Assembly: GCF_964059005.1 (NCBI RefSeq)
Contig: NZ_OZ060389.1
Span: 186,001 to 250,000 of the forward strand
DNA length: 64,000 bases
DNA from: Buchnera aphidicola (Thelaxes suberi)
GTDB taxonomy: Bacteria > Pseudomonadota > Gammaproteobacteria > Enterobacterales > Enterobacteriaceae
Reading direction: 5' to 3'
Both the position numbers and the translations under genes were made by a program. Position 1 is the stretch's first letter. Each line of letters starts with the position of its first letter. A model generated the notes under the pieces. The model was given only the letters and a program-made list of their open reading frames with translations. It ran no database searches and was not told where the DNA came from. This document shows, one piece after another, positions 58,591 to 64,000 of this stretch.

Positions 58591-60495
58591 TTAATCTAAT
58601 TGTACTTTTTGGTAATTTAAACATATTGCATATAAATTGAATATGTTTGTATTTTGTTTTGAATGTATCATAGTTAAATTTTTTAATATTTTTATTAACT
58701 CGTTCAAGATATGTAATAAAGCATCAGGTAACCATAATGATACAGAAGCAGTATTGTTTTGAATGGAATTATTATCAAATAAATTAATGTTAAATTGTTC
58801 TTTAACATAATCCCATACGTCAACTGTACTTTTTTCCCATATCAATTCAAAATTAGTTAATTTTGACATGGACGCCGCTTTTGCTATTGCATCATCAAAA
58901 TCTCCTATCATATCAACTAAACCAATTTTTTTAGCTTGTCTACCTGTCCATATTCTTCCTTTTGCTATTTGTTTAATGTAGTTTTTTGGTTTATTTCTAG
59001 ATTTAGAAACTAATTTAATGAATTTTTTATATCCTTCGGTGACGTGAGCTTGTATAAATTGTTTAATTAATGGACTTACTTTTTTTGTATATACAATATG
59101 CGGCATATCTGTAGAATTAATTTGTTCTGTAGATATACCTAATAATTTTAAACTATCTTCAAAATTATTTAATAAATTAAAAATACCAATTGATCCAGTT
59201 ACTGTATTATTATTAGCGATTATATAATCTCCTGCTGTAGCAATCCAATAACCTCCTGAAGCAGCTACATCTCCCATTGATATAATAATTGGTTTTCCAG
59301 CTTTTTTTATTTTTTCTATTTCTTTTCTGATAATTTCTGAAGCAGTAACTTCTCCTCCTGGGGTATTTACTCTTATAATAACTGCTTTAACATCATTATT
59401 ATTTTTTGCATTTTCTAATTCAGTTATTATAGATGTAGGAGCATTATCATAACTATTTGATCCGTTTCCTGTAATTACACCGTCAATGGATATTATTGCA
59501 ATTTTATTATTTTTAATATTACTTGGTGATTGTTTTTTTAATGGATAATCATATATGCTAATGCAATTATAACTATTTTTTGATTTGTTTAATCCAAAAA
59601 TTTTTATTAGTTCTTTTTCAATTCGTTTACTAGAAAATATTTTGTCAATAATATGGTTTTTTTTAAAAAAAATAGCCATGTTTCCGTGAAATTTTTTCAT
59701 ATCATGGATAGTTTTTTTTGCTTTAGGTACAACTTTATTACAAGATATATTTCTATTTTTAGCAATAGTTTTAACATAATCACACCATAAATCAGCAATC
59801 CATTGGTATCGAGTTTTTTTATTCTCTTTAGACATATTATTTCTTATATATGGTTCTACAGCAGATTTATATTTTCCTATTCGAAAAATTGTAGATTCAA
59901 TTTGTAATATATTTAATAATTTTTTGAAATATGTTTCTTCTATAGAAAAACCATGTAAATTAATAGATCCATATGGATCTAAAAATATTTTATTTGCAAA
60001 ACTATCTAAAAAGTATTGGCTTTGATTAGCATTTTCTTCAATACTATAAATTTTTTTCCCAGATTTTTTAAATTCTAATAGTGATTTTCCTATATATTCT
60101 AAAGCAGTATAATCACCTCCTGTAAAATTTTTTAGTTCTAGTATTATTCCAGGAATTAAGGGATCACGAATTGCTTGACGAATTTTTGCAACAATATTAT
60201 AAACTGAATTGTCTTCATACAATGAAGAAGCATTTTCATGAAATAATTTGTCTACTAATCTGCTTGATGGATAACGTATAAAATGATCGGATATGTATCC
60301 TTCTATATCTATTTTTAAAGCGCTGGGTTGAGTTTGATTTACTTGATAATTGATATTGATTTTTGTATATATTGAATAAATCATAATTACAATAAGTATT
60401 ATAAATATAATATTAAGTAAAGAGATGCGGATAATATTTAAAAATTTTAAAATCCATTTAAAAATATTGCATAATTTTTTCCATAAATCACTCAT
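58591..60495 (-). CDS. sppA: Protease IV (signal peptide peptidase SppA)
   Basis: Inner-membrane serine protease that degrades cleaved signal peptides. The 634-residue protein is full length (618 in E. coli): an N-terminal membrane helix near residues 20-45, then two tandem peptidase repeats. The catalytic Lys is in RIGKYKSAVEPY and the catalytic Ser in SMGDVAASGGYW. The shorter single-repeat paralogue SohB is excluded by length. It fits with SecA and LepB as part of the export pathway. Confidence 0.94.
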   Translation of the reverse strand: MSDLWKKLCNIFKWILKFLNIIRISLLNIIFIILIVIMIYSIYTKININYQVNQTQPSALKIDIEGYISDHFIRYPSSRLVDKLFHENASSLYEDNSVYNIVAKIRQAIRDPLIPGIILELKNFTGGDYTALEYIGKSLLEFKKSGKKIYSIEENANQSQYFLDSFANKIFLDPYGSINLHGFSIEETYFKKLLNILQIESTIFRIGKYKSAVEPYIRNNMSKENKKTRYQWIADLWCDYVKTIAKNRNISCNKVVPKAKKTIHDMKKFHGNMAIFFKKNHIIDKIFSSKRIEKELIKIFGLNKSKNSYNCISIYDYPLKKQSPSNIKNNKIAIISIDGVITGNGSNSYDNAPTSIITELENAKNNNDVKAVIIRVNTPGGEVTASEIIRKEIEKIKKAGKPIIISMGDVAASGGYWIATAGDYIIANNNTVTGSIGIFNLLNNFEDSLKLLGISTEQINSTDMPHIVYTKKVSPLIKQFIQAHVTEGYKKFIKLVSKSRNKPKNYIKQIAKGRIWTGRQAKKIGLVDMIGDFDDAIAKAASMSKLTNFELIWEKSTVDVWDYVKEQFNINLFDNNSIQNNTASVSLWLPDALLHILNELIKILKNLTMIHSKQNTNIFNLYAICLNYQKVQLD

Positions 60496-60801
60496 TATAC
60501 CTCCAATATTAAAATAAATTTAAATTTGTTTTAATTTATTTTAAATTTAATATTTCATTTAAATAAAAATTTAAATATATAAAAATAATGTTTATAATTT
60601 GTATCTTTTAAAAAAAAAATAAAATTTAATTTTTTAATGTTGTTAATAATAAAATCAATTAAAATATTTTGATTTTATTTTTTTAATAAGTATCAATTAA
60701 ATATTAATAAATACTGAATTAATAAAACGTTATTTTTCTTGTAATAAATAGATAAAAAATTTTTTATTTAATAATTATTTGTTTTTTATTTCATATAATT
60801 A
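60496..60801. other. Gene-free spacer between yciA and sppA
   Basis: About 306 bp of A/T-rich DNA downstream of yciA and upstream of sppA, both on the minus strand. It must hold the sppA promoter. No gene, RNA or strong hairpin is recognised. Confidence 0.5.
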
Positions 60802-61227
60802 TTAAATAATGCTGATTAAAGGAATTTGGCGTGGATTACCTAATTCATTTATTGCAACATATATAAATATTGCTTCTGTTGCTTTATAATATTTTCCTAA
60901 TGGGATAGAAGTGACTTTTTTATTCCAAATTTCAATTTTTGTCGTAATAGAAGTGTTACCAATTTTAATTAATTTTGCATAACAAGTCACTATATCTCCT
61001 ACTGATATTTTTTGTATAAAATTAATTGATTTTACATGTACTGTAGTAACTTTCCCTCCAGATATCTCTTTAGATAAAATTGCTCCACCTATATCCATTT
61101 GAGACATAATCCATCCCCCAAAAATATCTCCATTCGCATTAGCATTGGAAGGCATTGCTACTGTTTTAAGTACAATTTCACCATCAGGTAAATAATGAGT
61201 ATTATTGTTAATTTTGGTTTTTTTCAT
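60802..61227 (-). CDS. yciA: Acyl-CoA thioesterase YciA
   Basis: Hot-dog-fold acyl-CoA thioesterase. The 141-residue protein aligns with E. coli YciA (132) along its length: VLKTVAMPSNANANGDIFGG with the catalytic Asp, WIMSQMDIGGAI, and YKATEAIFIYVAI. It overlaps the 3' end of yciB by 20 nt, so the two are probably translationally coupled. Order yciA-yciB-yciC is the same as in E. coli. Confidence 0.95.
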   Translation of the reverse strand: MKKTKINNNTHYLPDGEIVLKTVAMPSNANANGDIFGGWIMSQMDIGGAILSKEISGGKVTTVHVKSINFIQKISVGDIVTCYAKLIKIGNTSITTKIEIWNKKVTSIPLGKYYKATEAIFIYVAINELGNPRQIPLISII

Positions 61228-61756
61228 TTATTTTATTATTTTTTGCATATTGAACATATATTAGATTAGATCCGATAAAAATTATCATTAAAGAAGTCAG
61301 TACAAAAATTTTAAATAACATTAATAAATTATCAGAAGCGAATGATGCAACAATAGCATGTAATATTGCACAAAAAACGCAAAATATCATCCATGCAAGA
61401 TTAATTTTTTTTATTATTTCTTCATTTAAATGACGTGATTCACTAATTAATATTTTAATAAAACTATTGTTTGTTCCCAAATGACTATATATTAAACCGA
61501 TGGATAACAAAATATAAAATAAAGACATTTTATATTTTATTAATTCAATATTTTGTATATGCATTGTTAAGACGCTTAATATTAAAATTAAAAAGAAATT
61601 AATAATATCTAAAATGTTAATTGTAAAAAAATACCAATTTGCACAAAAACTCATTACAGTAACTAGCAATAAAATTTCGGAAGCAAGCATAAATCCATAA
61701 AATTTGTAAGATATAAAAAAGACTATTAAGGAAAGTAAATGAAATATCGGTTTCAT
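61208..61756 (-). CDS. yciB: Inner membrane protein YciB (IspZ, septation protein A family)
   Basis: Five-helix inner-membrane protein connected in E. coli with cell elongation, division proteins and envelope integrity. The 182-residue sequence (179 in E. coli) shows the conserved LSLIVFFISYKFYG start and the KINLAWMIFCVFCAI helix. It is read with yciA, overlapping it by 20 nt, and follows yciC by 30 bp. Retention without murein genes suggests a role beyond cell-wall synthesis; this is inference. Confidence 0.92.
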   Translation of the reverse strand: MKPIFHLLSLIVFFISYKFYGFMLASEILLLVTVMSFCANWYFFTINILDIINFFLILILSVLTMHIQNIELIKYKMSLFYILLSIGLIYSHLGTNNSFIKILISESRHLNEEIIKKINLAWMIFCVFCAILHAIVASFASDNLLMLFKIFVLTSLMIIFIGSNLIYVQYAKNNKINEKNQN

Positions 61757-61786
61757 AATGTTAAATCCAATGAATTGTTAGAATTG

Positions 61787-62530
61787 TTATTCTATATGAA
61801 TATTTTTATATAAATAAAATAAATAAATAATTAACATACAAAAAATAAAATTATTTATAATATGAAATGCTGTATTAGAAACAGACATACTAAATAAATG
61901 AAAACATATAAAAAGTATTATAACAAATAATTTTGATAATAAATAAAAAAATACTGGAAATAAAAAAATCAAGTAATGTTTTTTGGTAATATGAAAACTA
62001 TTTAATAAAGATTCTTTTAGTTTTATATTTTTTATAATTAAAATTATAGGCGATAAAGAAAAATACGTGATTAATATTATTCCAGGTATAATAAAAAGCA
62101 TTAATCCAATTTGTATCAATAAATTTAATATTAATGTTAAAAGTATAACTGAAGGAAATATACATATTGCTCTTTTGATCAGAGAAAAAATGTTAATTTC
62201 TTTTTTATATACTATGAATTCAATACAGAAAATAGTAATACTGATTAATAAAGCTGTTTCTACTAAAGAAGATAAGTATTTTAATAAAAATATATGTATT
62301 AGCATTTTTTTTTGTAATAAATTAAAATTATAATTCAATTGGTATAATATAATATTATTATGCAAATAATTTATATGTAAAGAATTTAATTGCCGAATTG
62401 ATGGTTTTGTTAAGCGACTTAATGCTACTTCTAGTAGAGATATAATAGTAGAAAATACAAGGCTTTGAAAAAAAATCTTAAAAATAAAATTAAAACTGCA
62501 ACGGAATGATTGATTGCCTGTACATTTCAT
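61787..62530 (-). CDS. yciC: UPF0259 membrane protein YciC
   Basis: Conserved inner-membrane protein of unknown biochemical function. The 247-residue sequence (247 in E. coli) has about six hydrophobic segments. The best match to the family is LLIQIGLMLFIIPGIILITYFSL, lying around 62050-62115. Divergence is otherwise high. It is the first gene of yciC-yciB-yciA and lies 109 bp downstream of trpA. Confidence 0.9.
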   Translation of the reverse strand: MKCTGNQSFRCSFNFIFKIFFQSLVFSTIISLLEVALSRLTKPSIRQLNSLHINYLHNNIILYQLNYNFNLLQKKMLIHIFLLKYLSSLVETALLISITIFCIEFIVYKKEINIFSLIKRAICIFPSVILLTLILNLLIQIGLMLFIIPGIILITYFSLSPIILIIKNIKLKESLLNSFHITKKHYLIFLFPVFFYLLSKLFVIILFICFHLFSMSVSNTAFHIINNFIFCMLIIYLFYLYKNIHIE

Positions 62531-62639
62531 TTTTACTCCTTTTTTTTATACAAAATATTATAATTATTTTTAATAAAACATTTATACAATATATGTTTTA
62601 TATTTTTATTTTATAAATTTTGTATATATTCAAATACTA

Positions 62640-63443
62640 TTATAAAGTTGCTTGTTTTAGTTCAATTACAGTCTTTTCTATCTCATAAAGCATAGTATGA
62701 TGATTTTGATAATTTTTTTCTATGATTTCGACAATTACTGAACCACAAATAACTCCTGATACACCATTTTTAAGACACTTTTTTATTTGTTGAGAGGTAG
62801 ATATTCCAAAACCTTGTAACAGAGGAACAGAATTGTTTATTTTACATTCTAATATAATATGTTTTTGAGGTATTAATGCCTTATTTTCTGTTCCAGTAAC
62901 TCCAGGTCTGGATAATAAATAAATAAAACTAGAACTGTATTTACAAATTTTTTTAATAGTAGAATTGTTAGCATTTGGAGGGCATACGTAAATCATACTA
63001 ATTTTATTATTACTAGCACAATCATGAAATAAATATGATTCTTCAATTGGCACATCAGCAATTAAAACTGAATCAATTTGATTTAATGCACATTTTGAAA
63101 AAAAAACATTTATTTTTTGACTAAATACAATATTTGCATATGTCAATATTCCTATTGGAATATCAGGATATCTATTTCTTATTTCAAGGATAAAATTAAA
63201 ACATTTGTTAATATTAATTTTAGAGTGAAATGCTCTCAAATTGGCATTTTGTATAGTAATGCCATCTGACATTGGATCTGAAAAAGGAAATCCTAATTCT
63301 AAAGCATCCGCTCCATTTTTAATTAATGTATTTACTATTTTTAGAGATGATTCATATGAAGGATCTCCAATTATTACGAATGGAACAAAGCACTTTTCTT
63401 TTTTTTTTTTTAATGAATCAAATAAAATTTGATATTTATTCAT
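62640..63443 (-). CDS. trpA: Tryptophan synthase alpha chain
   Basis: Cleaves indole-3-glycerol phosphate to indole for the beta subunit. The 267-residue TIM barrel (268 in E. coli) keeps the catalytic Glu and Asp in [24 protein letters not shown], and the phosphate-binding [10 protein letters not shown]. It overlaps trpB by 8 nt (ATGAATAA). Tryptophan supply is a core symbiotic function in Buchnera, so intact trpA and trpB argue that the final step is not handed to a partner symbiont. Confidence 0.97.
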   Translation of the reverse strand: MNKYQILFDSLKKKKEKCFVPFVIIGDPSYESSLKIVNTLIKNGADALELGFPFSDPMSDGITIQNANLRAFHSKININKCFNFILEIRNRYPDIPIGILTYANIVFSQKINVFFSKCALNQIDSVLIADVPIEESYLFHDCASNNKISMIYVCPPNANNSTIKKICKYSSSFIYLLSRPGVTGTENKALIPQKHIILECKINNSVPLLQGFGISTSQQIKKCLKNGVSGVICGSVIVEIIEKNYQNHHTMLYEIEKTVIELKQATL

Positions 63444-64000
63444 CTATTTTTCCTTTTGTTAAAATTGTATTTACAGTATTTAAATCTTTATCACCTCTTC
63501 CTGATAAATTAACGATAATAACTTGTTTTTTTTTGTGATCTTGATTCATAATTTTAATTGCTTCAGCTAAAGCATGAGATGATTCTAAAGCTGGTATAAT
63601 TCCTTCTTTTTTACATAATAGTTGGAATGCATTTATAGCTTCATTATCTTGTATAGAAACATATTTTACTCGACCTATTTTTTGTAACCATGCATGTTCA
63701 GGACCTACTGAAGGAAAATCTAACCCTGCTGAAATAGACCAAGATTCTTTAATTTGTCCATCTTTAGATTGTAAAATTTTAGATTTCATTCCAAAATAAA
63801 TTCCGGTTTCGCCGGCATTTAATGGAGCTCCATGTTTGCCAGAATTAATTCCATAACCCGCTGGTTCAACTCCTATTAATTTTACATCTTGATCGTTTAA
63901 AAATTCAGTAAATATTCCTATAGCGTTAGAACCTCCTCCTACACATGCAATTATTTTGTCAGGTAAACTATTTTCTTTTTTTAAAATTTGTTTTTTTGTC
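63436..64000 (-). CDS. trpB: Tryptophan synthase beta chain (5' part outside window)
   Basis: PLP enzyme that joins indole and serine to tryptophan. The frame stays open to the right edge at 64000; translated upstream of 63789 it gives [19 protein letters not shown], the PLP phosphate-binding loop. The visible C-terminal part contains [29 protein letters not shown] and NLSGRGDKD. The ATG at 63789 is internal. No lesion is seen in the 188 visible codons. It is co-transcribed with trpA. Confidence 0.97.
   Translation of the reverse strand, partial: TKKQILKKENSLPDKIIACVGGGSNAIGIFTEFLNDQDVKLIGVEPAGYGINSGKHGAPLNAGETGIYFGMKSKILQSKDGQIKESWSISAGLDFPSVGPEHAWLQKIGRVKYVSIQDNEAINAFQLLCKKEGIIPALESSHALAEAIKIMNQDHKKKQVIIVNLSGRGDKDLNTVNTILTKGKIDE

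Overview
The window is a very AT-rich, gene-dense piece of a reduced gammaproteobacterial chromosome. Gene content and order (hpt-dksA-truA-secA-aceEF-lpdA-mtn-erpA-ftsZA-rsmH-ilvHI-dapD-map-rpsB-tsf-pyrH-frr, then dnaE-proS-flhBA-argS-rrs, then lepAB-mnmA-hflD-purB, rnb-lipBA-ribA, yciABC-trpAB) fit Buchnera aphidicola, the obligate aphid symbiont. Three features support this: the 16S gene is followed by tRNA-Ile, tRNA-Ala and gloB with no 23S gene, amino-acid pathways the host needs are kept (ilvIH, dapD, trpAB), and flagellar export genes survive. The species assignment is inference from synteny and protein similarity recalled from memory; no search was run. I see no phage, insertion sequence, CRISPR array or recent foreign DNA.

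Layout. 1-10.7 kb: partial hpt, dksA, truA, secA, then the pyruvate dehydrogenase operon aceE-aceF-lpdA. 10.7-20.9 kb: a mostly minus-strand block of mtn (broken by a frameshift), erpA, ftsZ, ftsA, rsmH, ilvH, ilvI, dapD and map. 21.2-25.2 kb: rpsB-tsf-pyrH-frr and fabZ. 25.4-35.8 kb: dnaE, proS, flhB-flhA and argS. 36.0-40.2 kb: 16S rRNA with promoter, boxA leader and processing stalk, tRNA-Ile(GAT), tRNA-Ala(TGC), gloB, rnhA, dnaQ and tRNA-Asp(GTC). 40.5-49.8 kb: gpt, grpE, smpB-tadA, acpS, era-rnc, lepB-lepA, mnmA and hflD. 49.8-58.5 kb: purB, mltE, fabI, rnb, ychE, lipB, lipA and ribA. 58.6-64 kb, minus strand: sppA, yciA-yciB-yciC, trpA and a partial trpB.

How the genes work together. 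AceEF/LpdA feed acetyl-CoA, and LipB/LipA supply the lipoyl group for the single lipoyl domain of AceF. IlvIH, DapD and TrpAB belong to branched-chain amino acid, lysine and tryptophan synthesis. FtsZ and FtsA remain, but every cell-wall gene that normally lies between ftsA and rsmH is absent. The one murein enzyme left, MltE, has lysine in place of its catalytic glutamate, so the division and cell-wall machinery appears to have decayed in step.

The most interesting signals are small lesions in conserved genes: a one-base deletion in a poly-A run of mtn, an rnhA whose only plausible start codon is ATT, the MltE active-site substitution, an Asp-to-Asn change in the AceF acetyltransferase motif, a degraded ProRS editing domain, a SecA without its zinc-binding tail, and an odd G-rich hairpin between grpE and smpB. 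I did not find a new multi-gene system.
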